Shown: positions 48,242-56,889 of the stretch, piece by piece
How positions within the stretch are numbered: position 1 is the stretch's first letter
How the letters are laid out: every line of letters starts with the position of its first letter
From: an uncultured Saprospiraceae bacterium
GTDB taxonomy: Bacteria; Bacteroidota; Bacteroidia; Chitinophagales; Saprospiraceae
Assembly: GCA_937927575.1 (NCBI GenBank)
Contig: CALBEE010000135.1
Location: forward strand, 1 to 64,000
DNA length: 64,000 nucleotides
Direction of reading: 5' to 3'
Program-made: the position numbers and the translations under genes
Notes under the pieces: generated by a model
What the model was told of the DNA's origin: nothing
Database searches by the model: none
What the model saw: only the letters and a program-made list of their open reading frames with translations

Positions 48242-50962
48242 TATGTAATTTAGTTTGAGATTATAAGCATTATCACGCATTGCTTTTATTATTTCTAACC
48301 GTTGTGAAAGTACTTTCATTCTTAATTTTGCATCTCTTATAAAGAGTCCTCCTTGTGGATCAAACAGGGCTGACGTTAGATTCTTATTACTAGTCATACC
48401 TCTTCCTGTCATTGGATGTCTAAGATATGTAGCAATAGCATTAGTGCTCACATCTGTAGTAATCATATCCTTGAATTGTCTTAACTTGGATTTATTCTCT
48501 TTCAGAAAGTTAGATACGAACTTATATTCACTATCATTATTAGACGCGTTGAATCCGCGTAGAATTTTCTTAGCATCTCCAATTAACTCCGTTAGCATAT
48601 ACTCCATTATATTTTCATCCCAATCTAATAAATAGTTATATAGTTCCACACACTCGTTATGAATGCATGATCCTTCATGGTCAAATAAGTGATAGATGAT
48701 TTCTGGATTTTGTACTAATCGTTTAAAATCTTCTATTTTTATCGGAATGTCAGAATCAGTAAGATTGCAAATAGCGAAAAAATATGAAAAATAATGTTGT
48801 CTTAGTGAAGAGACACTTAATGAGCCATCTGTATTGTACAGGTTAGAAGTTTGGCTGTATATATTCCATAACCAAAATGTGAAGGTGTCAATATCATAAG
48901 AGGGCCTTTGCAATGTTGCTGTCCCAGTTTTTTCTGTAATATTTTCCCATTGTAGCTTGATAAAGAAGACGTAATATAAAATGTAGTTAAGCTTTGTTTT
49001 GATCCGATCTACTGGAAAGTATTTGTAAAGGAGTGTCTTGTATTTAAGATCAGGCTCATTGTGTATTTGATAAGATAATTCTGATTGTACTTTCTTAATC
49101 TTATCTAACATACCTTTCAATGAATACTCTCCATCACTCTGCGTCAAAAATGCCTTGTCAAGTAAATAGTTGATAGCTTCTTTTGGTAATGCAAAAAGAA
49201 AAAATTCTGGCTGGAATAGTTGGAAGTAGTTGAGATGTAAGACGTTTATCGTCGACTTGATCCCTGCAGTATAGTCTCCATAAGATACTATCGGAAGTTG
49301 TATAAGAGAATGCTCTTGCTTGTTTAAAGTAAGTCCCTGTGACACTCCCTTGAAGACTCCATCATAGGCTTGAAGTATCTGATGAACACCACCATTAAAC
49401 TGGCCTTTGGTGTCCAAATTGTACCCATTTCTCTTACTATCCAAGAAGCGATTAGAGTAAGCCACTTCAAAAATGGAAGTTAATTTCAGGAGTAGATCGG
49501 ACACATATCTTACCTTTCTAGTATCGGTAGGATTTGTATTTTGTGTGGTATCTTCTATGCCAGCTAGATTAGTGACAGTGGTATATATATTATCTAGTAA
49601 TGCTCTTAGATCTACATAGTAGCAATATAGATTAATGTCGCATATGATGTCATTAAAATTAGTGAATAAAGTAAGCACCGGATTAGAAACATCTTTGGAT
49701 ATATGCAACGATTTTAATGATCGTTCGAGCTGTTTTATCTTTTTACCACCAAACTTAAGATCTTTGAAAAGTTGACTATGAAAGCTTGTGTTAGACTCAT
49801 TCTTTATAGGGGCCTCTAGATTTTCATTTTCTTTAGGGCCTTTGGGTTTAATGTCTAGCTCCATACTCACATTAGAATGTATCTTTCTGATATGACTTCT
49901 AAATTCTTGATGAATTTCTGGGTGCTGATGCATTACTTTCCAAAATTGTATGTAGTCGGATACTGTTTTGTTTTTAAATACAATTCCTAAATCGCGCTTA
50001 CCATTAACGAATCGAAATTTTCGGTCTATACAGTTATCAAATTGCTTCTTGTGCAATAGGTCTATCACATTATCGATGTGACCAGTTTTTACATGTATCT
50101 TGGTGCTGATCCTAATTTTATCATCTACTTCAGAGGAGATATAATTTTTTAACAATTCTTCATCGTCTAGTATCTTAGGATTGATGCCATATATGGTTTC
50201 CGTATCAGTGAATACGTGATGCTTTAGATTGTTTTGATCTAGATCTTGGTTTTTGATACTTATTTTATGAAATAGCGTATCGTTTAGTTCTAAATTGTAG
50301 TTTTTAAAAGTTTTTGCTCTTACGTCTTTTATGCTGTTTTGAATTTTTAGCAGACTATCAGAGAAGTATATACATGATATCTCGTGCCAAGAAAAGGATT
50401 CAGTCACTATGCATTGTACTCCCGCAATGTCTTTATTTTTTAGATTTGCTTTGATTTCTTGTAGCATATCTACACCCCCTCCTATGAGAAGTGAAGAATT
50501 TATTTTTAGTTTGACTACAGCGGTATAGTTATAATCCAAAAAATCTATATCCTGTAGCTCTTTATTGTAGTCCAGATGAAAACCATTGATCACTTGATAT
50601 TGAAAATTGGAATTTTCTAAAGACTCACCTTTCAAATATCTATTATAAGGTCTAAATGAAAAATTTCCGAAATGAAAATCGTCTACATAGCTGTACGTGA
50701 TCAGTGAAAACGAACCAACAGCATAATAGTTAATCGGCTGATATAGAAATGAAGCTAACTTAGTACTCGATTCATTGAATTTATCTTCGAGGTTACTTTT
50801 AAACTGAGTGAATGTTTCATCAATGACATCCATTAATGGGTTAGTGTTTTTGATGTCACTATTGGAGTAGGTAGGCACTGTAGTGAGTCCTATGAATAAT
50901 CCTGCATCTTCTCTACGGGTATACGATTTTGGCTGTGACTCTTCAGTTGTACATTCACTCAT
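48209..50962 (-). CDS. 917-aa protein of unknown function between hsdS and hsdR
   Basis: A cytosolic protein (no signal peptide or clear membrane helix) that I cannot assign to any family. The N-terminal half is mixed alpha/beta (LFIGLTTVPTYSNS, AVVKLKINSSLLIGGGVDML). The middle has a charged linker (about 350-395, KPKGPKENENLE) and the C-terminal half is helical with many aromatic residues. I see no Walker, nuclease, protease or zinc motif. It lies downstream of hsdM-hsdS in the same direction, after 225 bases with paired palindromes that look like operators, and converges on the phosphoesterase/112-aa pair. The open frame is long and base use matches its neighbours, so it is a real gene. 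Its place in the locus suggests a defence role (inference). Confidence 0.75.
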   Translation of the reverse strand: MSECTTEESQPKSYTRREDAGLFIGLTTVPTYSNSDIKNTNPLMDVIDETFTQFKSNLEDKFNESSTKLASFLYQPINYYAVGSFSLITYSYVDDFHFGNFSFRPYNRYLKGESLENSNFQYQVINGFHLDYNKELQDIDFLDYNYTAVVKLKINSSLLIGGGVDMLQEIKANLKNKDIAGVQCIVTESFSWHEISCIYFSDSLLKIQNSIKDVRAKTFKNYNLELNDTLFHKISIKNQDLDQNNLKHHVFTDTETIYGINPKILDDEELLKNYISSEVDDKIRISTKIHVKTGHIDNVIDLLHKKQFDNCIDRKFRFVNGKRDLGIVFKNKTVSDYIQFWKVMHQHPEIHQEFRSHIRKIHSNVSMELDIKPKGPKENENLEAPIKNESNTSFHSQLFKDLKFGGKKIKQLERSLKSLHISKDVSNPVLTLFTNFNDIICDINLYCYYVDLRALLDNIYTTVTNLAGIEDTTQNTNPTDTRKVRYVSDLLLKLTSIFEVAYSNRFLDSKRNGYNLDTKGQFNGGVHQILQAYDGVFKGVSQGLTLNKQEHSLIQLPIVSYGDYTAGIKSTINVLHLNYFQLFQPEFFLFALPKEAINYLLDKAFLTQSDGEYSLKGMLDKIKKVQSELSYQIHNEPDLKYKTLLYKYFPVDRIKTKLNYILYYVFFIKLQWENITEKTGTATLQRPSYDIDTFTFWLWNIYSQTSNLYNTDGSLSVSSLRQHYFSYFFAICNLTDSDIPIKIEDFKRLVQNPEIIYHLFDHEGSCIHNECVELYNYLLDWDENIMEYMLTELIGDAKKILRGFNASNNDSEYKFVSNFLKENKSKLRQFKDMITTDVSTNAIATYLRHPMTGRGMTSNKNLTSALFDPQGGLFIRDAKLRMKVLSQRLEIIKAMRDNAYNLKLNYILTLVKHSDEV

Positions 50963-50995
50963 AGGTATGTTTTGTTAGATTGGGAGGGTGAAAAT

Positions 50996-51034
50996 AAACA
51001 TATGTGAGATATTCTCCATGTATAACATATGTTT
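50996..51034. promoter_or_regulatory. Paired palindromes upstream of the 917-aa gene
   Basis: ACATATGT occurs at 50998-51005 and 51025-51032, itself palindromic and 27 bases apart. The pair also forms a larger inverted repeat (AAACATATGT at 50996-51005, ACATATGTTT at 51025-51034). The pair lies 35-75 bases before the start at 50962, as expected for a repressor operator. Confidence 0.5.
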
Positions 51035-51187
51035 TGTTTAAGCAGACATACTATTTTATTATTTTACGGTATCGGACTTTTCCAAAACAACTGTCAATTA
51101 TACAATTGCTGATTACTTGACGTCATTAAGGGAATGGAGCCTTCATTTTAGGGACTCTACAGGATGAAATCACTAAGGTGCTATGAA

Positions 51188-52504
51188 TCACCCACCATAC
51201 CCCACATCACCCTCAGCCGCCATACTTCCCATCAGATCACCATCCATCTTATAACCCACAGCAGGGATCTTCACCTCATCTACATCGATCAGCCCACTCA
51301 TCAGTCTCGGAAGTAAAATATCTCTAGCTTCTTTGAGGTATTGGTTTTGGAGCGTAAGTTTATGAATAGTATCAAGTGATTTGTCGAAATGATTACCAAA
51401 TAAATTTAATAATTCTAAGGTGGGAATTGTTATATCGTAATTTTCAAAATCAACAACCTTTACCGCTGGATAAGCAGCCCCTGTTGCATTGTTTACTAAA
51501 TAGCTGATAAAGTCAACTGATGAAAGTGCATTGTGAATGAAACTGCTATGATAGAATTTTGGTGTGATAACGCAGAAGCCAGTTGAGGCTATTAGATTTG
51601 ATTCTGGATTCCAAATCATGGCATAAGATTTTCTATTTGGCCTAACACATGACCAGATTAAATCTCCATGTGAAAGTTTTCTTTTCGCTCTTCCTGGCGC
51701 TTTTGCAAATGGAATTGGATTATTTTTTTCTATGGAATTTGTACTAACTGAACTAATGTCTACATATATTATATCTCCAGAATAACCTTTATTAATTTTC
51801 TTCATGTTAAACTCACACACCTCTCCCAACTTCTTCCGCTCCCATCCCACAGGTAATCCACTCTTCTCATCCCACTCTGCAGTTTCATGCCCAGGAAATC
51901 GCATCCGTACAAACCACTCCTCATACGTAATCTGTGCCATCTCTTCTAGTAATTTTATCCGCTTGAGATTATTCTCTATCAAATCATCATAAGCAGAAAG
52001 AATGGCGGCTATTTTCTTTTGGGTTGGGAGGGGTGGAAGGTTGATTACTAAATTTTCAAGAGTATTTTTCGTAAGAGCATTTCTTGTGGCTCCTGAACCC
52101 GTTGCAATACCTAGAAGGGTGGCTTGCATAAAAGGAGAGTTCAACGAATACATTAGATATCTAGAATCTAATTTTGTACTTTCACTTCTGATAATTGTTA
52201 CATGTTGATTAACTCTTGCTGGAAGTAATTCACTTGGTGGTATGCAACATCTTGCAACAGAATCGCCTGTAATATTAATTAGAACGTCACCGTGCACTAC
52301 TTTTGCGTTTGACATTTTTTTTGCAATGACATCATCAATGAATACTAGACCATTATTGGTAAATGAAATGTTGTAAATATTCTGACTTCTAAAAAGCGGT
52401 ATTCCTTTTTCAATATATACTTTAGATCCTCCCCTTGGCGTTACTCCACTTCCAATTTTTAAGCAGTATTTGCCCAACTTCACCTTCTTCCATCCCTTCT
52501 TCAT
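51188..52504 (-). CDS. hsdS: Type I restriction-modification specificity subunit S
   Basis: The 438-aa protein has two target-recognition domains (about 1-150 and 210-380), each followed by a helical spacer. The first TRD runs into LPTQKKIAAILSAYDDLIENNLKRIKLLEEMAQ and the second into NQYLKEARDILLPRLMSG, the usual coiled-coil connectors. It sets the bipartite DNA recognition site for both methylation and cutting. Its start overlaps the hsdM stop by 4 bases (ATGA), giving translational coupling. The full two-TRD layout suggests it is functional. Confidence 0.95.
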   Translation of the reverse strand: MKKGWKKVKLGKYCLKIGSGVTPRGGSKVYIEKGIPLFRSQNIYNISFTNNGLVFIDDVIAKKMSNAKVVHGDVLINITGDSVARCCIPPSELLPARVNQHVTIIRSESTKLDSRYLMYSLNSPFMQATLLGIATGSGATRNALTKNTLENLVINLPPLPTQKKIAAILSAYDDLIENNLKRIKLLEEMAQITYEEWFVRMRFPGHETAEWDEKSGLPVGWERKKLGEVCEFNMKKINKGYSGDIIYVDISSVSTNSIEKNNPIPFAKAPGRAKRKLSHGDLIWSCVRPNRKSYAMIWNPESNLIASTGFCVITPKFYHSSFIHNALSSVDFISYLVNNATGAAYPAVKVVDFENYDITIPTLELLNLFGNHFDKSLDTIHKLTLQNQYLKEARDILLPRLMSGLIDVDEVKIPAVGYKMDGDLMGSMAAEGDVGYGG

Positions 52505-54087
52505 AACTCCACTCCCATTATCTGTACCATTAATCCATTCGCTTCTTTATTCAATTCTCTGAGCTCAGTTTTTATTTCTGTGATTCTAGATTTATAATCA
52601 AAGTCTTCATCGATGTCAATCTTTACACCTACATATCTTCCTGGCGTCAGGCTGTAATCTTGCTCTCTGATCTCGTCTAGTGATGCGATCTTGCATAGGC
52701 CTTCTATATCGAATCCGTTGTCTCCGACATCGTCTTTAGTATATGTTCCTAGTTGGTCCAGATTTTTCTTCGTAAGCTTCTTACCGGATCGATAAGTTTC
52801 TATCAGCCCAGTGAGTCCTGAGAGTTGCTCTGGGCTAAAGTCATTGAGTGTAGTATTTACTTTACGATATACATTACGCGCATCGATCATGAGTACCTTA
52901 TCGAGATTCTTTTTGTGTTTCCCTTTATTGAAAAACCAAACATGACAAGGCAATGATCTCGTATAGAAAAAATTATTACTGATGGCTACGATACAGTCTA
53001 CATGACTGGTCTCTATCAGTTGCTGACGGATCAGCTTTTCGCTATGACCAGCATCGGTAGCCGAGCTCGCCATAACGAATCCTGCACGGCCACTCTCATT
53101 AAGATATGAGTAGAAGTACTGCATCCACATATAGTTACCATTAGGGATCGTACCCTTACCAGTGAGCGGTACACCGAAGGGTAGTCTCTTATCTTCTTTG
53201 ATGTAGTCATTATGATCTATACCATCTACATTAAATGGAGGATTGGCCATCAAAAAATCTACTTTACCGATTAGATTATGCGGATCAGAGTAGAAGCTAT
53301 TATTATTAGCGATCTTACCTTCGATACCATGTATGGCGAGGTTCATTTTAGCCAGTCGCGTCGTGTTACTTTTGTACTCAGTACCATAGCAAGTGATGGC
53401 TTCGTTCACCGCTTTATTAGCTGTGTTTTTGATGAAGTGTGCAGACTGTACGAACATACCACCTGACCCACATGCAGGATCATGTACGATACCATGATCT
53501 GGCTGTATAAAGTTGACGATCAGGTCTACTAGCGATGGAGGCGTAAAGAATTCTCCACCTTCCTGTGCACCTGCACCTTGCATAGAGAATTTCATTAGGA
53601 AAAACTCATAGATACGACCAAATACATCGCCCTTGGCCTGTCGTACCGCATCACTATTAAATATGCGGATGAGGTCACGCAGCAGCGCTTCTTCGAATAC
53701 CTGATAGTTTTTAGGTAGGATGCCTTCTAGATCTTTGTACTCGGCTTCTATCTTTTTCATCGCATCATTGATCGCTTGAGCGATATCTTGATCTTCTGGC
53801 ATAGCCGCTAGGTAATCATACTTCGCCACTTTGGGCAGTTTGATGGCTCCAGCACCGAGGTAATCTTCTTTGGTGGCAGTCCGCTTCTTACCTGTACGTG
53901 GATTGATAGGTAGTATGGCTTCTATCTCGATCTTAGCATCTTCATACCTATTCTGGGCAAATCTCAGTAGCACCAATCCCAGCAGTGGATCTTTATACTC
54001 GGCAGCAGTGAGCTTAGAGTTAGATCTGAGTTTGTCGGCCGCTTCCCAAAGCTCTTTTTCGAGGTCTCTGATGTCTGATTGGTTCAT
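52501..54087 (-). CDS. hsdM: Type I restriction-modification N6-adenine methyltransferase subunit
   Basis: The 528-aa protein (from the ATG at 54087) begins MNQSDIRDLEKELWEAADKL, the normal HsdM N-terminus. The upstream ATG at 54099 adds four residues. The SAM-binding motif DPACGSGGMF lies near residue 210 and the catalytic NPPF motif near 280 (FLMANPPFNV). It methylates adenine in the site chosen by HsdS and protects host DNA. It is the first gene of the hsdM-hsdS unit and diverges from the LpxR-like operon. Confidence 0.95.
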   Translation of the reverse strand: MNQSDIRDLEKELWEAADKLRSNSKLTAAEYKDPLLGLVLLRFAQNRYEDAKIEIEAILPINPRTGKKRTATKEDYLGAGAIKLPKVAKYDYLAAMPEDQDIAQAINDAMKKIEAEYKDLEGILPKNYQVFEEALLRDLIRIFNSDAVRQAKGDVFGRIYEFFLMKFSMQGAGAQEGGEFFTPPSLVDLIVNFIQPDHGIVHDPACGSGGMFVQSAHFIKNTANKAVNEAITCYGTEYKSNTTRLAKMNLAIHGIEGKIANNNSFYSDPHNLIGKVDFLMANPPFNVDGIDHNDYIKEDKRLPFGVPLTGKGTIPNGNYMWMQYFYSYLNESGRAGFVMASSATDAGHSEKLIRQQLIETSHVDCIVAISNNFFYTRSLPCHVWFFNKGKHKKNLDKVLMIDARNVYRKVNTTLNDFSPEQLSGLTGLIETYRSGKKLTKKNLDQLGTYTKDDVGDNGFDIEGLCKIASLDEIREQDYSLTPGRYVGVKIDIDEDFDYKSRITEIKTELRELNKEANGLMVQIMGVEL

Positions 54088-54208
54088 GCTATATCTCATT
54101 AATAATCACATCGAAGATAATGAAATGAAGGGAAAGCATAATGTCATTAGTGGAAGTTGAATGCTGAGCTGCCGATTGTATGTAATATACTACCGTTGGT
54201 AAAATATG

Positions 54209-54224
54209 CCCCATATTATTGGGG
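54209..54224. repeat. Small palindrome in the hsdM leader
   Basis: CCCCA-tattat-TGGGG lies in the 256-base spacer between hsdM and the LpxR-like gene. It may be an operator or a short hairpin; nothing else is evident there. Confidence 0.3.
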
Positions 54225-54343
54225 TGTTTTGTGTAATCGAAGTATATTGCCTTTAACCTATAAAATATTGTATGTTTTTGTAGAAGTATATTGAATTTAT
54301 ATTTCGAAGATTCACCAATATGCTAATCTAAGAATTACCTAAA

Positions 54344-55480
54344 ATGTCATACCTATCTATGCGCATATGCGTACCTATATTTCTATTATTATTGGTTTAT
54401 CAGTTACAAGGTCAGTCGACTTATCTAGACAATCATTCATATTCATTTTCTACGGATCAAGATGCTTTTGCCAAGGCGTATAATCAAGATCGAAATTATA
54501 CGATGGGATTTGGCTTGAGTGCATCCATAGGAGAAAAGACGGACAAATGGTGGCTCATCGCTCCAGCTATTAGAAATGGTATAGATCACCTATTAGGTAT
54601 CAATACTATGAGATCACTAAAAACTAATACTAATGTCAGTCGATATTCTTTATTAGGTAATGGATTTACGCCGTTTGATATTGGAGTGCCTGGATTTCAG
54701 GAAGGAGATAGACCTTATGCATCGTTACTTGTTTTGGGTTCGGACAGGGTAAGTGTATTTAATGACGACTTAGAGGAGCCGCAAGAAGATGAAGACGATG
54801 AGGCATTTTACGAATTTCTAACCGCTAAACCATTTGCAATATCTACTGGCCTATACGTAGGTTTTTTGGGTTTAGGAGTAGGAGGTGAGGTGCAGTCTCT
54901 CATCCATCGGAAGCAGTGGTTTGGTACTACGCGACCAGTGCCTTTAGGATGGGATACTCAGATATCGGATGGAGGCGAACTTACTGCGATGTATCAGATA
55001 AGTTTTATAGCTCCATTAGTCACGGTAGCTAATCCGATTAATCCTGATTTCAAATGGATGGAAACCACTCTAGATGTAGGAGCACAAGTTGGTTACTACA
55101 CTAATCTTAATGCTGGGATAAATATTAAGTTAGGAAATTTTGATGCACCTTTTTATACTAATCAAGGACTTTTAAACGCTATCGCACAAGCACCAGATAC
55201 TCAAAGACCACCACTTAATTGGTACTTTTTTTCATCAATGAGGAGTAGGTTAGTTTATTATAATGCGCTCATGCAGGGACAGTTTAAAGAGAATGTCTAC
55301 GAGTTGTCTAAGTCTGATATAGAGCCACTAGTTTTTGAAGCAGAGATGGGGGTCGCAGTTACGTTTTTTGATAAAGCTGAAATAGTATTTAAGCCACTTG
55401 TATATAGATCACAAGAATTTGCCACAGCAGGTAGGAATCATATCTGGGCTAATATAGGTGCAACTCTTATACTCAATTAA
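54344..55480 (+). CDS. LpxR-like (DUF2219) outer-membrane protein
   Basis: The 378-aa protein has a signal peptide (about 1-23, ending LQGQ) and a beta-barrel pattern. Hallmarks of the lipid A deacylase LpxR family are present: STDQDAFAKAYNQDRNYTMGF near the N-terminus (the D-x-YTxG region) and GDRPYASLLVLGSDR. LpxR removes acyl chains from lipid A in the outer membrane (known for Salmonella); whether this protein keeps that activity is uncertain. The stop is followed after only 2 bases by the start of a subtilisin gene, so the two are in one operon. Confidence 0.82.
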   Translation: MSYLSMRICVPIFLLLLVYQLQGQSTYLDNHSYSFSTDQDAFAKAYNQDRNYTMGFGLSASIGEKTDKWWLIAPAIRNGIDHLLGINTMRSLKTNTNVSRYSLLGNGFTPFDIGVPGFQEGDRPYASLLVLGSDRVSVFNDDLEEPQEDEDDEAFYEFLTAKPFAISTGLYVGFLGLGVGGEVQSLIHRKQWFGTTRPVPLGWDTQISDGGELTAMYQISFIAPLVTVANPINPDFKWMETTLDVGAQVGYYTNLNAGINIKLGNFDAPFYTNQGLLNAIAQAPDTQRPPLNWYFFSSMRSRLVYYNALMQGQFKENVYELSKSDIEPLVFEAEMGVAVTFFDKAEIVFKPLVYRSQEFATAGRNHIWANIGATLILN

Positions 55481-55482
55481 TC

Positions 55483-56862
55483 ATGGCAATACATACTATA
55501 CATTATAATGATTCTCTTTCTGTAAAAGATATCTCTTCTGCAATCTTAAGTGAGCGTCAAATTAAAGGAGAAAACACTGTACAAATTAGAGTAGTCTTTA
55601 ATACATCTGTAAATAATGAGATTCGAAAATTTAATGATGACAATTTTTCTGTTCATATGCGAAAAGTCGATGGGCAAGAAGTTTATCTTATATATTTTAA
55701 TAAAGATGCTGCTAATAGTTTAGAGTCTATTATTAGTAGATATTCGAAGCAAAATTTTGTTCGAATAGTTGAACCTAATTTAGCATATAAAGTAGAAACG
55801 GGAAGAGATCAAATCAATAATGTAGATCCACCTTCGGTGAATAGTATATTAGTAGATACATCACGTAGTGTATCTTATTTTAATGATAAGGATTATAAGC
55901 TTCAGTGGTATTTCAAAAATAGGGGGCAGTTTGGTGGTGCTCCTGATGAAGATGTACGATTAGAAGAAGCCATAAAATATATAGATAGTAAAAATTTAAT
56001 ATCTAACACTCAAGTCAAATTAGCCATACTAGATGATGGATTAGATCCTAAGCACGAAGACTTAAATAGGCGAAATGTCATAGAGGGTTTTGATGTGATA
56101 GATGGCGATTATAAGCCTATACCTAGTAGAAAGATGACGCATGGCACTAATGTGGCAGGTATTATATACGCTACTGTAAATAATGGCTTAGGAGTAGTAG
56201 GGATCAATCCTCGACTCAAAGTAATCATAGTACGAATGATAAGTAAAAAGGCTGTTACTTCTACACCAAGTTGGGCAGCGAAATCGATACGAATAGCTGT
56301 AGATAACGGTGCAAATATTATCAATATGAGTTGGGGTTTGCCTAATAGGTCAGCCGAGATATTGGAAGCTATAAAGTATGCCGAAGACAATAATGTACTA
56401 TTAGTGGCAGCAGCAGGAAATTTTTATGATAATAGAAATAAAGGATTGCTTTTTCCTGGTTCAGAGCGTAATGTGCTTACGGTAGGTGCTTGTGATCATA
56501 AAGGAAGACGTATTACATTGGAAAACTGTGAAGCGAAGAAAAAATTTGGAAGTAGGGAGGGGGATAATTTAGATCTTTTGGCGCCAGGATTTAATATTTA
56601 TACTACGAAATTAGATTCTAGAATCAGTAGAATGAGTTATGTTAATTTTCATGGGACATCAGCGGCAGCACCTATAGTCAGTGCAGTGGCTAGCTTGATG
56701 CTTGCTGTAAATCCTAATATTGCGGCATTACAGATTAAACAAATTATTTGCAATACATGCGATAGTATTTCTAGATTAAATAGTGGTCAAGGAAAATCAA
56801 AATTGGGTAATGGGAGGTTAAATGCTTTAGAAGCCATCAAAGCAGTAGAGGCTTTATTGTAA
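55483..56862 (+). CDS. Subtilisin-like S8 serine protease without signal peptide
   Basis: The 459-aa protein has a complete catalytic triad: D184 (AILDDGLD), H220 (HGTNVAGI) and S393 (HGTSAAAP), with oxyanion-hole asparagine in AAAGNF. The N-terminal ~105 residues look like an I9-type propeptide (VYLIYFNKDAANSLESII). There is no signal peptide or membrane helix, so the enzyme should remain in the cytosol, unlike most Bacteroidota subtilisins. It is the middle gene of a tight operon (2 bases after the LpxR-like gene, 27 bases before the hydrolase gene) beside the restriction locus. A signal-activated cytosolic protease is one possible reading. Confidence 0.9.
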   Translation: MAIHTIHYNDSLSVKDISSAILSERQIKGENTVQIRVVFNTSVNNEIRKFNDDNFSVHMRKVDGQEVYLIYFNKDAANSLESIISRYSKQNFVRIVEPNLAYKVETGRDQINNVDPPSVNSILVDTSRSVSYFNDKDYKLQWYFKNRGQFGGAPDEDVRLEEAIKYIDSKNLISNTQVKLAILDDGLDPKHEDLNRRNVIEGFDVIDGDYKPIPSRKMTHGTNVAGIIYATVNNGLGVVGINPRLKVIIVRMISKKAVTSTPSWAAKSIRIAVDNGANIINMSWGLPNRSAEILEAIKYAEDNNVLLVAAAGNFYDNRNKGLLFPGSERNVLTVGACDHKGRRITLENCEAKKKFGSREGDNLDLLAPGFNIYTTKLDSRISRMSYVNFHGTSAAAPIVSAVASLMLAVNPNIAALQIKQIICNTCDSISRLNSGQGKSKLGNGRLNALEAIKAVEALL

Positions 56863-56889
56863 AAAGTTGAACATAGAAACGAATATAGA

